Below, piece after piece: positions 1 through 8,538 of a stretch of DNA of 64,000 bases (positions are counted from its first letter, which is position 1; the number at the start of each line of letters is the position of its first letter). Origin of the DNA: Thermoactinomyces sp. DSM 45892 (GTDB lineage Bacteria > Bacillota > Bacilli > Thermoactinomycetales > Thermoactinomycetaceae). Below the pieces are notes generated by a model. That model saw only the letters and a program-made list of their open reading frames with translations. It made no database searches and had not been told where the DNA came from. The stretch covers positions 62,001-126,000 of the forward strand of contig NZ_FNPL01000007.1 of assembly GCF_900107305.1 (NCBI RefSeq), given 5' to 3'. Made by a program: the position numbers and the translations under genes.

Positions 1-322
1 GGTAGGCGTGAGTCTACTAGCTGTAGAAGAAGTATTTGTCATCGGTCATCATGATTGTGGCATGATTGGCTTAGAATCAGGTATGGTGTTAGAGCGGATT
101 CAACAAATGGGGGTCAATCAAGAAGCTCTTGATTCGGTTTACGACCAAGGCGTGGAAGTGGAGAAGTGGTTGTGTGGATGTGGAGAAGTGGAAGAAGGGG
201 TTATGCAAAGTGTAAGAATGATCCGCAACCATCCGCTGTTTCCTAGTAATATACCTGTCCATGGGCTGGTAATTGATCCAAACACAGGGAAACTCGACGA
301 AGTCGTAAGAGGATATGAGTAG
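1..322 (+). CDS. beta-carbonic anhydrase, C-terminal part (5' end outside window)
   Basis: About 106 C-terminal residues of a beta-class carbonic anhydrase, which interconverts CO2 and bicarbonate in the cytoplasm. Reading is open from base 2 with no in-frame start needed, so the gene enters from the left. The motif GHHDCGM, containing the zinc-binding His and Cys, follows a SLLAVEEVFVIG strand, and a later GCGEVEEGV stretch and PVHGLVIDPNTG ending fit the small Gram-positive beta-CA family. The first zinc Cys (CxDxR motif) must lie upstream. It ends 12 bases before msrA, so the two may be co-transcribed. Confidence 0.8.
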   Translation, partial: VGVSLLAVEEVFVIGHHDCGMIGLESGMVLERIQQMGVNQEALDSVYDQGVEVEKWLCGCGEVEEGVMQSVRMIRNHPLFPSNIPVHGLVIDPNTGKLDEVVRGYE

Positions 323-334
323 GAGGTTATTTCC

Positions 335-814
335 TTGTCGCTATTAGAAAAAGCAACATTTGGAGCAGGATGCTTTTGGGGTGTGGAGGAAGTGTTTCGT
401 GTGATTCCAGGAGTAAAACATACGGCAGTAGGCTATATGGGTGGTTCGACTACTTCTCCCACTTATCAAGAAGTTTGCACAGATCAAACAGGGCATGCTG
501 AAGTGTTAGAAGTCGAATTTGACTCAAATGAGGTTTCATATAAGACTCTTTTACAAGTGTTTTGGGAAAATCATAATCCGACCACACTAAATCGCCAGGG
601 GCCAGATGTAGGGTCTCAGTATCGGTCTGCAATCTTCTACCATTCTGAGCAACAAAAAGAATGGGCCGAAGCTTCGAAAGCGGAGCTAGACGTATCAGGC
701 AAATGGGGAAATTCGATTGTAACGGAAATCACGCCAGCAACTGCTTTTTACCGCGCAGAGGAATATCATCAGCGGTATCTACAAAAAAGAGGGCTAGGAT
801 CCTGCCATCTCTAA
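335..814 (+). CDS. msrA: peptide-methionine (S)-S-oxide reductase MsrA
   Basis: 159 residues. It reduces the S-epimer of methionine sulfoxide in proteins, using thioredoxin. The signature GAGCFWG near residues 11-17 carries the catalytic Cys, and GYMGG, YxxVCTDQTGHAE and the QYRSAIFY strand are all present. It ends with GLGSCH, whose Cys can act as the resolving residue. I chose the TTG start because a strong AGGAGG site lies about 8 bases upstream. Length matches stand-alone MsrA with no MsrB fusion. A general oxidative-repair gene. Confidence 0.93.
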   Translation: MSLLEKATFGAGCFWGVEEVFRVIPGVKHTAVGYMGGSTTSPTYQEVCTDQTGHAEVLEVEFDSNEVSYKTLLQVFWENHNPTTLNRQGPDVGSQYRSAIFYHSEQQKEWAEASKAELDVSGKWGNSIVTEITPATAFYRAEEYHQRYLQKRGLGSCHL

Positions 815-842
815 AGAGTAAATCAATCTTTCATATTGCTTG

Positions 843-874
843 CCCCCGTTTCATATACATGAAATCGAAGGGGG
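843..874 (+). promoter_or_regulatory. stem-loop overlapping the ribosome site of the actin-like gene
   Basis: CCCCC at 843-847 pairs with GGGGG at 870-874, and the loop contains TTTCAT/ATGAAA, which can extend the structure. The 3' arm is the purine-rich ribosome site of the gene starting at 881. The hairpin could limit translation of the actin-like protein. It could also act as a weak terminator for msrA, but no T run follows. Confidence 0.4.
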
Positions 875-880
875 ATAGCG

Positions 881-1672
881 ATGTTAGTAGCAATTGATTG
901 CGGTAGAAGCTTTGTAAAGGTACGAACCGAAAATCGCACGTTTATGTTTCCTAGTAAAGTGAGTGGTTGGCGAAAGCGTAACTATCGCCAAGAGCTTGAG
1001 GGTGATATAGAACTTCAGTATCAAGGCAAGAATTGGTTTGTAGGGAATCTGGCTGAACGAGAAGGGGAGTTTACTCGACAAGCCATGCAAGAAACCAAAG
1101 CAGTAGAAGAGACACTTCTTCTTGCCTTGACAGGAATCCATCTATCTGGAGCTTCGGGAACGGTTGATTTGGTAACGGGATTACCCATCAGCAACTATAC
1201 GGAAAAAGAGCGGGAATCGGTTCGCAAGCTATTAGAAGGTCATCATGAGGTTACGGTTAACGGACAGACGAAGCGCTTTTATGTACAACGGGTATACACC
1301 ACCATCGAAGGTGGTGGGGCCTTTTTTTCCGCACCTCGTGCTGGTTTGGTGCGGATTGTAGATGTCGGTGCGAAAACAACGAACTATGTAACATTTAAAG
1401 ATAAGGTTTTTATTGATCGTGAATCTGGAACAATCCCCGTTGGCTGGGAAACGGTGCGGGAATCCAATGCAAGAGAAATGGCTGATATGATTGCAGCCCA
1501 TGTCTCAAAAAGCTGGAACTCTGATGATGTGGTTTTATTAATTGGCGGTGTTGCCCTGCATCTAGAACCGTATATACAGTCTCATTTTCGATATGCTTTC
1601 GCCATGAGTGATCCACAAACAGCCAATGTCCGTGGGTACTATGAGGTAGGGAGGGCGCTGATTACATTATGA
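881..1672 (+). CDS. ParM/StbA-type actin-like ATPase
   Basis: 263 residues resembling the ParM/Alp actin-like family: an N-terminal phosphate-1 motif (AIDCGRSFVKV), a central VTGLPISNY strand typical of ParM/MreB-like folds, phosphate-2 (VRIVDVGAKTTNYV) and a late VLLIGGVA adenosine motif. Family members polymerise with ATP or GTP and usually segregate plasmids. Here the gene sits on the chromosome between msrA and nifZ, with no origin or plasmid genes visible. The next gene overlaps it by four bases (ATGA) and has the size of a ParR adaptor. It is shorter than plasmid ParM (about 320). A role in positioning is inference. Confidence 0.72.
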   Translation: MLVAIDCGRSFVKVRTENRTFMFPSKVSGWRKRNYRQELEGDIELQYQGKNWFVGNLAEREGEFTRQAMQETKAVEETLLLALTGIHLSGASGTVDLVTGLPISNYTEKERESVRKLLEGHHEVTVNGQTKRFYVQRVYTTIEGGGAFFSAPRAGLVRIVDVGAKTTNYVTFKDKVFIDRESGTIPVGWETVRESNAREMADMIAAHVSKSWNSDDVVLLIGGVALHLEPYIQSHFRYAFAMSDPQTANVRGYYEVGRALITL

Positions 1673-1926
1673 ATAGTCGTCAATCAGCCTCTGCAGGCTC
1701 ATCACAAAAAATGCTGACGGTTACCTTTGACATATCGGATCCATTAGAAAAAGATCTTTATATGTTTATCCATCAAAGAACGGATAACTTTAGTAATTTA
1801 GCAAAACATTTATTGTTTGCATGGCGACATGGATACCAAAAGGGAAGTGGGAACCAGTCGCCTAAGATAGCAGACCCCATTACTAAGAAAAACGAAATTC
1901 GTAATAGCGGATTGCCATTTGGCTGA
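1669..1926 (+). CDS. small ParR-like partner of the actin-like protein (hypothetical)
   Basis: 85 residues, start overlapping the stop of the actin-like gene by ATGA, so translationally coupled. A short polar N-terminus is followed by TVTFDISDPLEKDLYMFI and a helix NLAKHLLFAWRHG, then a polar tail ending in SGLPFG. The size and the beta-strand plus helices arrangement resemble ribbon-helix-helix adaptors such as ParR, which link DNA to ParM filaments. I infer this mainly from context. A direct-repeat parC site was not seen nearby. Confidence 0.45.
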   Translation: MNSRQSASAGSSQKMLTVTFDISDPLEKDLYMFIHQRTDNFSNLAKHLLFAWRHGYQKGSGNQSPKIADPITKKNEIRNSGLPFG

Positions 1927-1948
1927 TGATTGGCAAGAAGATCCTATA

Positions 1949-1973
1949 GATAGGCATCTGCCTGTCTTTTTTA
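1949..1973 (+). terminator. rho-independent terminator after the actin-like operon
   Basis: Stem gataggca / tgcctgtc (one G-U pair) with a 2-base loop, followed by TTTTTTA. It separates this pair from nifZ. Confidence 0.7.
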
Positions 1974-2088
1974 TTGAGTGTTGAAACGTAAAATGTGGGA
2001 TACTTTCTTTATACGAAACGAGCCTTATCGAATGGCCATGACTGTGATATGATATTTGAAGCTATTTTAAGGTAAAGGGAGTGCCCGT

Positions 2089-3252
2089 GTGATTTACCTC
2101 GATAACAGTGCAACCACTCCAGTTCATCCAGAAGTGTTGACGATGCTGACAGATGTCATAGAGCAATGTTATGGGAATCCTTCCTCTTTGCATAATTTAG
2201 GAGTGAAGGCAGAACGATTAGTGGAACAAGCCAGAAAAGTAGTCGCTGAGGCACTTGATGCAACCCCGCAAGAGATTTTTTTTACATCAGGTGGGACGGA
2301 AGCGAATAATATGGCGATTCGTGGCATCGTGGAACAATACCAAGGCAGGGGGAAGCATATCATTACCACGATGGTGGAGCATCCTTCGGTGTTTGAAGTG
2401 TTCATTTATCTAGAGAAACAAGGGTTTCATGTTACATATTTACCTGTAGATGAGGTAGGTCGGATTTGTCTGCATGATTTAAAAAAAGCGATGACAGATG
2501 AAACGATTTTAGTCTCAGTGATGCATGTAAATAATGAAGTGGGCACAGTGCAACCGATTGAAGAAATCGGTGTGATGTTGGAACAGTATCCAAAGGTGCT
2601 TTTCCATGTAGATGCGGTTCAATCCTATGGGAAAATTCCATTATCAGTTCGTAAAGCTAAGGTTGATGCTCTTTCATTGTCTGCTCATAAGCTCCACGGC
2701 CCCAAAGGTGTAGGGGCTTTGTACCTGAGAAAGCAAGTGATGGTCAAGCCGTTATTAATCGGTGGAGGGCAAGAGAGTGGTATGCGAAGCGGTACACAGA
2801 ATGTACCTGGGATTGCTGGATTAGCAAAGGCAACCATCCTAGCAAACAAAGGGCAAGCAAGACGAATGAACCAATTTCAACAGTGGAAAGAGCGATTTAT
2901 TAAAGAGATCATGGACAAGCTGGAACATGTTATGGTAAATGGGGATCAGACCCTAGCAGGTGGGGCTCCTTACATTATCAATCTATCTTTTCCGGGGATG
3001 AAGTCAGAGGTGCTGGTTCATGCCTTGGAAAATGAACATGTACTGGTTTCCAGTAAATCAGCCTGTTCTTCTAAGAATGAAAAGGCGAGTCGTGTCTTGA
3101 GTGCGATGGGGCTTTCGGATGAAGCTGCGACAAGTTCGATTCGGGTTAGTATGGGTTACCAAACAGAGGAACAAGATATAATAGATTGCGCGTACGCATT
3201 GGAACGTGTGGTTCCGAATTTACAACAAGTGATGAAGGTGCGAAGAAAATGA
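2089..3252 (+). CDS. nifZ: cysteine desulfurase paired with ThiI (NifZ/IscS type)
   Basis: 387 residues, a PLP enzyme of the NifS/IscS family that takes sulfur from cysteine as an enzyme persulfide. The PLP lysine is in SAHKLHGPKGVG (about residue 203), with HVDAVQSYGK before it, and the active-site Cys is in SSKSACSSKNEK (about 325). The GTG start follows a GGGAG site. It overlaps thiI by ATGA. In Bacillus the equivalent nifZ-thiI pair supplies sulfur for 4-thiouridine in tRNA, and that is the likely role here. Confidence 0.92.
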   Translation: MIYLDNSATTPVHPEVLTMLTDVIEQCYGNPSSLHNLGVKAERLVEQARKVVAEALDATPQEIFFTSGGTEANNMAIRGIVEQYQGRGKHIITTMVEHPSVFEVFIYLEKQGFHVTYLPVDEVGRICLHDLKKAMTDETILVSVMHVNNEVGTVQPIEEIGVMLEQYPKVLFHVDAVQSYGKIPLSVRKAKVDALSLSAHKLHGPKGVGALYLRKQVMVKPLLIGGGQESGMRSGTQNVPGIAGLAKATILANKGQARRMNQFQQWKERFIKEIMDKLEHVMVNGDQTLAGGAPYIINLSFPGMKSEVLVHALENEHVLVSSKSACSSKNEKASRVLSAMGLSDEAATSSIRVSMGYQTEEQDIIDCAYALERVVPNLQQVMKVRRK

Positions 3253-4448
3253 ATGTGAATTGTATCCTGCTCCGTTATGGAGAGCTATCCTTAAAAGGGA
3301 AAAATAAAAAAGACTTCGAAGAGCGTTTGGTACGTAATATTCGCCAAAAGTTAGAGCGTTTTGACGGAATGAAGGTAAGTAAGCATTTTGGAAGACTCTT
3401 TATCGAACTGGGTGATCATCCAGCTGATCCCATTATAGAAGAATGTAAAGATATATTTGGACTCGTTGGATTTAGTCCAGCGTTGCGTGTACAAACAGAT
3501 CTAACAGTGATAAAAGAAGCAGCGCTCCATTTATTGCAGAGTCAAGGAGATCATGTAAAAACGTTTAAAGTTGGATGTAAGAGAGCAGATAAACGATTCC
3601 CAATTGGATCTCAAGAGATGAATCAGTTAGTAGGCGGACACCTACTGTCTCATACAAATTCTCGTTATAAAGTGGATGTTCGCAACCCGGATCTTTTTGT
3701 ACATGTTGAGGTGCGTTCTATGCAGGATACATATATATATGGGAATGATATTTCAGGGTTAGGTGGCTTGCCTGTTGGAACGAGTGGACGGGTTCTTCTC
3801 TTGCTTTCGGGAGGGATTGATAGTCCAGTTGCAGGATATCTGGCTTTAAAACGTGGTGTGGAACTTCATGCGATTCATTTCCATAGCTATCCCTTCACAA
3901 GCGAGCGAGCGAAGCAAAAAGTAATGGATTTAGCACAGCAACTTACCCGATTTGGTGGGGAAATTCGTCTGTATGTAGTTCCATTTACAGAGATACAAAC
4001 CGAAATTAATAAACATTGTTATGAATCATATACGATTACGATTATGAGGCGTTTTATGTTACGGATTGCAGAAGCAGTAGCGAAGAAGAATAGCGCGCTT
4101 GCACTAGTGACGGGTGAAAGTTTGGGACAAGTTGCGAGTCAAACGCTAGAAAGTATGACTGCGATCAATGCCGTAACCAATATGCCTATTTTACGCCCTG
4201 TGATTGGATGGGACAAGACCGAAATCATTGATATCTCTAAGAAAATCGATACGTATGAGACATCTATTTTACCGTATGAAGATTGTTGTACCATTTTTAC
4301 TCCGAAAGCACCGAAAACAAGGCCTGGTGTCGAAGTGTGTGAACGCCTAGAGACTAAATTGGATATAGATCAACTTGTCCAAGAGGCAGTAGAGGGTGTA
4401 GAGATCGTCGATTTCTCTCCACAAAAAGAAGAGGTCTCTTTCTTCTAG
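3249..4448 (+). CDS. thiI: tRNA 4-thiouridine synthetase ThiI
   Basis: 399 residues. It activates U8 of tRNA with ATP and inserts sulfur received from the upstream desulfurase. N-terminal ferredoxin-like and THUMP regions (about 1-165) precede a PP-loop ATPase with LLLLSGGIDSPVAGY near 185-200. There is no C-terminal rhodanese domain, as expected for Gram-positive ThiI. I chose the ATG that overlaps the nifZ stop (ATGA), not the longer upstream reading. Confidence 0.94.
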   Translation: MNVNCILLRYGELSLKGKNKKDFEERLVRNIRQKLERFDGMKVSKHFGRLFIELGDHPADPIIEECKDIFGLVGFSPALRVQTDLTVIKEAALHLLQSQGDHVKTFKVGCKRADKRFPIGSQEMNQLVGGHLLSHTNSRYKVDVRNPDLFVHVEVRSMQDTYIYGNDISGLGGLPVGTSGRVLLLLSGGIDSPVAGYLALKRGVELHAIHFHSYPFTSERAKQKVMDLAQQLTRFGGEIRLYVVPFTEIQTEINKHCYESYTITIMRRFMLRIAEAVAKKNSALALVTGESLGQVASQTLESMTAINAVTNMPILRPVIGWDKTEIIDISKKIDTYETSILPYEDCCTIFTPKAPKTRPGVEVCERLETKLDIDQLVQEAVEGVEIVDFSPQKEEVSFF

Positions 4449-4520
4449 GGTGAGATATTTATTTCAGTAAGTAAACTATTTCGTGTTAAAGTGGAGAGGA
4501 ACAATCTAGAAAGGGGTTGA

Positions 4521-5207
4521 ATGATGGACGCGCAGTTTTGGCTTTCGTTTTTTAATATTATCGTTTTGGACCTTATTTTAAGTGGTGATAATGCGGTTGT
4601 GATCGGGATGGTTGCGAGAAACTTGCCTGAAGATAAGCAGAAGAAAGCAATCTTATTTGGAGCAGGTACTGCTATTGTGCTTCGTGCCACGTTAACGGCA
4701 ATTGCTGCGTATGTGCTAAATGTTCCCTTCCTTATGTCGATTGGGGGATTGTTGCTACTCTGGATCGCGGTAAAGTTACTTGTAGAGGATAATGGCCAGG
4801 GAACACATGTAGAAAGTCATCAAGATCTGCGTAGTGCGATTAAGACAATTGTGATTGCAGATGTGGTGATGAGTTTAGATAATGTTTTAGCGGTTGCTGG
4901 TGTTGCTCATGGAAATGTTTATTTGGTTCTATTTGGACTAGCTCTTAGTATTCCGATTATTATGTGGGGTAGTCGATTGATTGCCAAGATCATGAACCAG
5001 TTGCCATGGCTTACGTATGTGGGGTCCGCTATTTTAGGGTATACCGCTGGTGGTCTTATTGTAGGAGATAAATTAATTGAGAAATACTTGTTGCAGGGGC
5101 TAGATACCTTAAAATTCCTTATTCCGATTGCACTAGCTGTCATCGTTGTATTAGTTGGCGTTCTATGGAAAAAGGTTATGGGAAATCATAATAGAAGAAT
5201 GGTGTAA
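4521..5207 (+). CDS. TerC-family integral membrane protein (YjbE-like)
   Basis: 228 residues, mostly hydrophobic with about seven membrane segments. The two family motifs LSGDNAVVIG (near residue 15) and SLDNVLAVAG (near 115) each carry the paired acidic/Asn residues proposed to bind a metal. TerC/YjbE/YceF proteins have been linked to manganese export and metallation of exported proteins. The ribosome site AAGGGG precedes the ATG; a second in-frame ATG follows directly. No riboswitch is apparent in the 72 bases upstream. Confidence 0.85.
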   Translation: MMDAQFWLSFFNIIVLDLILSGDNAVVIGMVARNLPEDKQKKAILFGAGTAIVLRATLTAIAAYVLNVPFLMSIGGLLLLWIAVKLLVEDNGQGTHVESHQDLRSAIKTIVIADVVMSLDNVLAVAGVAHGNVYLVLFGLALSIPIIMWGSRLIAKIMNQLPWLTYVGSAILGYTAGGLIVGDKLIEKYLLQGLDTLKFLIPIALAVIVVLVGVLWKKVMGNHNRRMV

Positions 5208-5210
5208 TAA

Positions 5211-5259
5211 GAATCCACATTCAGAAAATGACAATCGACCTGAATGTGGATTCTTATTT
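5211..5259 (+). terminator. strong rho-independent terminator
   Basis: About 15-bp arms (agaatccacattcag / ctgaatgtggattct) followed by TATTTTTT. It closes the nifZ-thiI-TerC stretch and insulates comGA. Confidence 0.85.
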
Positions 5260-5354
5260 TTTAACTTATCTACCTAAAAAAGGAGGAATTTAGGGGAAGT
5301 AAGTCGAAAAAAATCAAAAATTACTGAAAATAATAAATGTGAAGAGGGACTTAC

Positions 5355-6479
5355 ATGGATGTTGTCCAGTTTTTAACTGATCTGTTGGGAGATGCTGTGG
5401 TACGTAGATCAAGTGATATCCATTTGGAGCCATTTCCTGACTTTATGTGCGTCAGACAGAGAGTAGATGGCTTCTTGCTAGAGACCCATCGTGTTCCGGT
5501 TGAACACGAACCTGCTCTGTTATCAAGGATAAAAGTGATGAGCCAACTAGACCTTGGTGAGCGTCGTTTACCGCAAGATGGTGCTATGACGATTCATTTA
5601 GATGAGATGGCAGCAGAGGTGCGTGTTTCATTGTTACCCACTTTATATGGAGAGAAGGCTGTATTACGACTCTTACAAACAAAAAAGGAATTGATTCAAC
5701 TTCATCACTTAGGAATGGACCCAGAAGAATTAGGACGATTGGAGCAGATTTTACAACGATATACGGGTTTGGTTGTCGTGACAGGACCAACTGGATCGGG
5801 GAAAAGCACTTCTTTATATGCCATGTTGCAATGCTTGAATGATTCTGCAAGAAATGTAATCACTCTAGAAGATCCTGTAGAAGTGCAGATACCCGGAATT
5901 AATCAAGTACAAGTCCATCCAAAAGCAGGGATGAATTTTAGTGTGGGTCTACGGGCTATCCTTCGTCAGGACCCAGATGTCATTATGATTGGTGAAATTC
6001 GTGATCTAGAGACAGCCGAAATTGCGATTCGAGCAGCGTTGACCGGTCATTTAGTTTTAACAACCCTTCATACAGCGGATGCGATTGGGGCGGTGGTACG
6101 CTTGATGGATATGGGCATTGAGCCGTATCGTGTTGCGAATGCATTATCGGGTGTAGTTGCCCAGCGCTTAATCCGAAAAAGCTGTATGTACTGCCAAGCG
6201 AGTGGCTGCAAGGAATGTCATCATACTGGTTACTACGGACGTACAGGCGTATTTGAAGTGCTAGAAGCAGATGATGATTTTCGACGGCTTATTATTGAGA
6301 GTCGTACGATTCAGCGATACCGGAATCATTTTCGTCAAAAAGGAATTCGTTTCTTGCCAGAAGGCTTTCGTCGAAAAGTTTCAAGCGGAATTACTACTTA
6401 TGAAGAAATGTTGCGGGTGATGAATGATGTGGCAGAGATCCAACTGGACCTTCAATCAACCAACAGGATACCACAATAG
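5355..6479 (+). CDS. comGA: ComGA, competence pilus assembly ATPase (C-terminus altered by prophage)
   Basis: 374 residues, a GspE/PilB-type ATPase that powers assembly of the transformation pseudopilus at the membrane. An N-terminal SSDIHLEPF region leads to Walker A GPTGSGKSTSLYAM (about 139-152), the Asp box and Walker B DVIMIGEIRD (about 205-214), His-box TTLHTADA, then a CxxC-CxxC zinc knuckle (CMYCQASGCKECHH). The last six codons after the 17-bp repeat at 6444-6460 come from the prophage (ending TNRIPQ); after excision the end would read TSSI. ComGB should follow directly but lies 35.6 kb away. The catalytic core is intact, so the lysogen may still make a near-normal ComGA. Confidence 0.95.
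   Translation: MDVVQFLTDLLGDAVVRRSSDIHLEPFPDFMCVRQRVDGFLLETHRVPVEHEPALLSRIKVMSQLDLGERRLPQDGAMTIHLDEMAAEVRVSLLPTLYGEKAVLRLLQTKKELIQLHHLGMDPEELGRLEQILQRYTGLVVVTGPTGSGKSTSLYAMLQCLNDSARNVITLEDPVEVQIPGINQVQVHPKAGMNFSVGLRAILRQDPDVIMIGEIRDLETAEIAIRAALTGHLVLTTLHTADAIGAVVRLMDMGIEPYRVANALSGVVAQRLIRKSCMYCQASGCKECHHTGYYGRTGVFEVLEADDDFRRLIIESRTIQRYRNHFRQKGIRFLPEGFRRKVSSGITTYEEMLRVMNDVAEIQLDLQSTNRIPQ
6444..6460 (+). other. attL core of the comG prophage
   Basis: ctggaccttcaatcaac, an exact 17-base match to 42067-42083. It lies in the last codons of comGA. Just inside the prophage, gataccac (6467-6474) is the perfect inverse of gtggtatc (42052-42059), which flanks the other copy. Joined, they give a symmetric attP, as expected for a serine recombinase. 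Confidence 0.88.
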
Positions 6480-6490
6480 ATATAAGGGGA

Positions 6491-8002
6491 TTAGATACGG
6501 GGATAAATCTGGAGAGTGACTGGATTATTCCCTTTTCTTTCGTATATTACATGGTCTAAGATATTTTTCAGTAACTCATTTTTTTTGTCTACTGAAGTGG
6601 TTGCATGGTATAAATCGAGTACATTTTCGATCTCAGGAATAAGGGTATGTTCGATCTGTTCTTTCTCTTCTTCTTTTTTTCTTCGTTCCTTTAGTTGTGC
6701 GAGATGGTTAGATAGCTCCTTTTGTTTTTCTTTGATTATTTTGGAGCGACTAAGGAAAAGTCCCTCATCATATACTCCGCGTTCTAACAAATCGTATTGT
6801 TTTCCGAGTTGGTCGTCGAATGTCTGTAATTCCTTTGAGGCTTCTCTAATCAAAAAATGCGTTGTGGACTCATCTTTTTTCTTAGGCTGTTTGCGATGCT
6901 TTTCGTCTACATTTCTTCTTTGTTCAGAAACCCACAAATCTAGCTTTTCTAGCAACATCTTTTCGAGATGATGTAGTAGAATGCTGCGATTATTACATCC
7001 ATATTTGAAATGTCGGCATCTGAGTCGTAGTACCATGTTTGCGCTTCTCATGCTTGTCATAGTACGACCACATTCGCCACACTTTATAAGTCCATTTAAG
7101 GGGTTTACCGCTGGAGCCTGACCATTGACTGGGGTATGGTACTTTCCTTTTCTGATTTCTTGGGCCTTTACGAACAAGGATTCTGAAATAAGAGGTAAAT
7201 GCTTTCCTTCTGCCTCTATCCATTCAGATTGTGGTCTTTTGGTGATGCTTTCGTTATATCTTGGGTCTTTTGATTTTGTGTATTTCTTTTTTTTAAACTG
7301 TACTTTTCCAATATAAGTGGCATTTTGAATAATACCTGATATAGTAAACGGTTTCCACATAGACCCATTTTGAAATTGGACTCCTGACTTGTTTAGATGC
7401 TTTGCAATATTTATATATCCTAATTGATCTTTCACATACATATGAAAGATTTGCTTTACAATCTCTGCTTCCTTCGGCTCAGGGATTAAAGAGCGATTTC
7501 TACCGTCCTTTGTCACTCTGTACCCATAGGGAGCGCGGGATGATGGGAAGTTTCCTTCTTTGACCCATTGTTCCTTTCCACGTTTCAAACGTTTTTTAAT
7601 AAAGCTAAGTTCTCTCCGAGCGAAGAAGGCTAAAAATTCTCCGTATTCTTGGTCCGCTTCATTTTGCAAGTCATATACCTTCTGAGGTGTAACAATTTTG
7701 GTTTGTGATTCTTGGAAAGTAGCTAGTATTAGACCTTGATCGGCCATATTCCCTCTTCCTAGTCTGTCCATATCCATAACAAGAACAGCATCATAGAGTC
7801 CGTTTCCAACATATTCCAGAAGTTGAGTCATTTGCGGACGGTCGGATATGGTTTCGCCTGATACAATCTCACGATAGATATGTTTGATAATATAGCGATT
7901 CCGCTTGGCTAGTTCTAGCAAAGCCTTTTCATGATGGATCAGGGTATCATTTCCAAGATCCTTGTCCATTCTCGATTTTCGTAGATATAGTGCTACATTC
8001 AT
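6491..8002 (-). CDS. large serine recombinase (prophage integrase)
   Basis: 503 residues. The N-terminal resolvase domain has the catalytic Ser in YLRKSRMDKD (Ser10), conserved MDMDRLGRG and the YGEFLAFFARRELSFIKKR helix. A recombinase domain (about 150-300, GYRVTKDGRNRSLIPEP, NPLNGLIKC), a zinc ribbon CGECGRTM...CRHFKYGC, and a Lys/Glu-rich coiled coil (about 370-470) follow. It integrates or excises phage DNA by double-strand cuts at short att cores. It starts in an ATGA overlap with the repressor and ends 12 bases from comGA, beside attL, so it is the enzyme expected to act at the comG att sites. Confidence 0.94.
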   Translation of the reverse strand: MNVALYLRKSRMDKDLGNDTLIHHEKALLELAKRNRYIIKHIYREIVSGETISDRPQMTQLLEYVGNGLYDAVLVMDMDRLGRGNMADQGLILATFQESQTKIVTPQKVYDLQNEADQEYGEFLAFFARRELSFIKKRLKRGKEQWVKEGNFPSSRAPYGYRVTKDGRNRSLIPEPKEAEIVKQIFHMYVKDQLGYINIAKHLNKSGVQFQNGSMWKPFTISGIIQNATYIGKVQFKKKKYTKSKDPRYNESITKRPQSEWIEAEGKHLPLISESLFVKAQEIRKGKYHTPVNGQAPAVNPLNGLIKCGECGRTMTSMRSANMVLRLRCRHFKYGCNNRSILLHHLEKMLLEKLDLWVSEQRRNVDEKHRKQPKKKDESTTHFLIREASKELQTFDDQLGKQYDLLERGVYDEGLFLSRSKIIKEKQKELSNHLAQLKERRKKEEEKEQIEHTLIPEIENVLDLYHATTSVDKKNELLKNILDHVIYERKGNNPVTLQIYPRI

Positions 8003-8334
8003 TTTTTATCCTCCGTTTCATCTTGGAGTAGTAATTCTAAAATTCCTGCTGCCTTCTGTAATTGTTCTGGTGAAAGCTCTTTTCCTTTCCATTTTACCCC
8101 TTTTGAAGAAATGAGATCGTACATGTCTCCATTCTCGCTACTTGGATTTCCGAGGAGCCATTCAAAGGATACTTCTAGGACATCGGCCAATTTGCGGACA
8201 ATTTCAACGGGAGGCATAGCGCCGCCATTTTCATAAGTAGAAACCGTGTTAGCCTTTTTTCCAATCTTTTCGGCGAGTTGATTTTGATTCCAACCTTTCT
8301 TTTTCCTAGCTTCTTGCAAACGAGAGGGGAACAT
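7999..8334 (-). CDS. CI-like XRE-family repressor of the comG prophage
   Basis: 111 residues. HTH_3 domain at about 4-58 (LQEARKKKGWNQNQLAEKIG, TVSTYENGGAMPP) with a short helical C-terminal part and no LexA-type peptidase domain. So it is not expected to self-cleave in the SOS response and would need an antirepressor or other switch. I chose the ATG at 8334 because of an AAAAGGA site upstream; an upstream extension is AT-rich and implausible. It is co-transcribed and translationally coupled (ATGA) with the recombinase, so repressor and integrase are made together. Confidence 0.88.
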   Translation of the reverse strand: MFPSRLQEARKKKGWNQNQLAEKIGKKANTVSTYENGGAMPPVEIVRKLADVLEVSFEWLLGNPSSENGDMYDLISSKGVKWKGKELSPEQLQKAAGILELLLQDETEDKK

Positions 8335-8426
8335 GACAATCAAATCCTTTTCAATTTTATTGATGTTTCTTAAAGTAATTATATAAATGATTGAATTTGA
8401 AGTCAATGAAAATGAAAATAACTTCA

Positions 8427-8472
8427 TATATATCAATTTAATAGCTTGCAATATCAATTAAATTGATATATA
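8427..8472. promoter_or_regulatory. probable repressor operator region between CI and Cro
   Basis: tatatatcaattta (8427-8440) and its exact inverse taaattgatatata (8459-8472) flank the centre. The inner stretch 8451-8469 is itself a perfect palindrome (atatcaatt-a-aattgatat). The repeated half-site ATATCAATT in the divergent CI/Cro spacer is the expected operator for the two XRE proteins. Confidence 0.65.
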
Positions 8473-8538
8473 ATATAATTAATCAATAGTACAATATATA
8501 AAAGATCAATTATATCGAATTCGAAAGGGGTATAAAAA

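Noticed and set aside
881-1926. Integrated plasmid around the ParM-like pair
   Set aside because: No replication, mobilisation or integrase genes, and flanking genes are ordinary chromosomal ones.
5263-5354. ComK box upstream of comGA
   Set aside because: A-rich and T-rich words are present, but no pair of AAAA-N5-TTTT boxes with correct spacing was found by eye.
6516-6971. Plus-strand frame opposite the serine recombinase coiled coil
   Set aside because: Ser/Phe-rich complement of Lys/Glu codons with no ribosome site; a shadow of the real gene.
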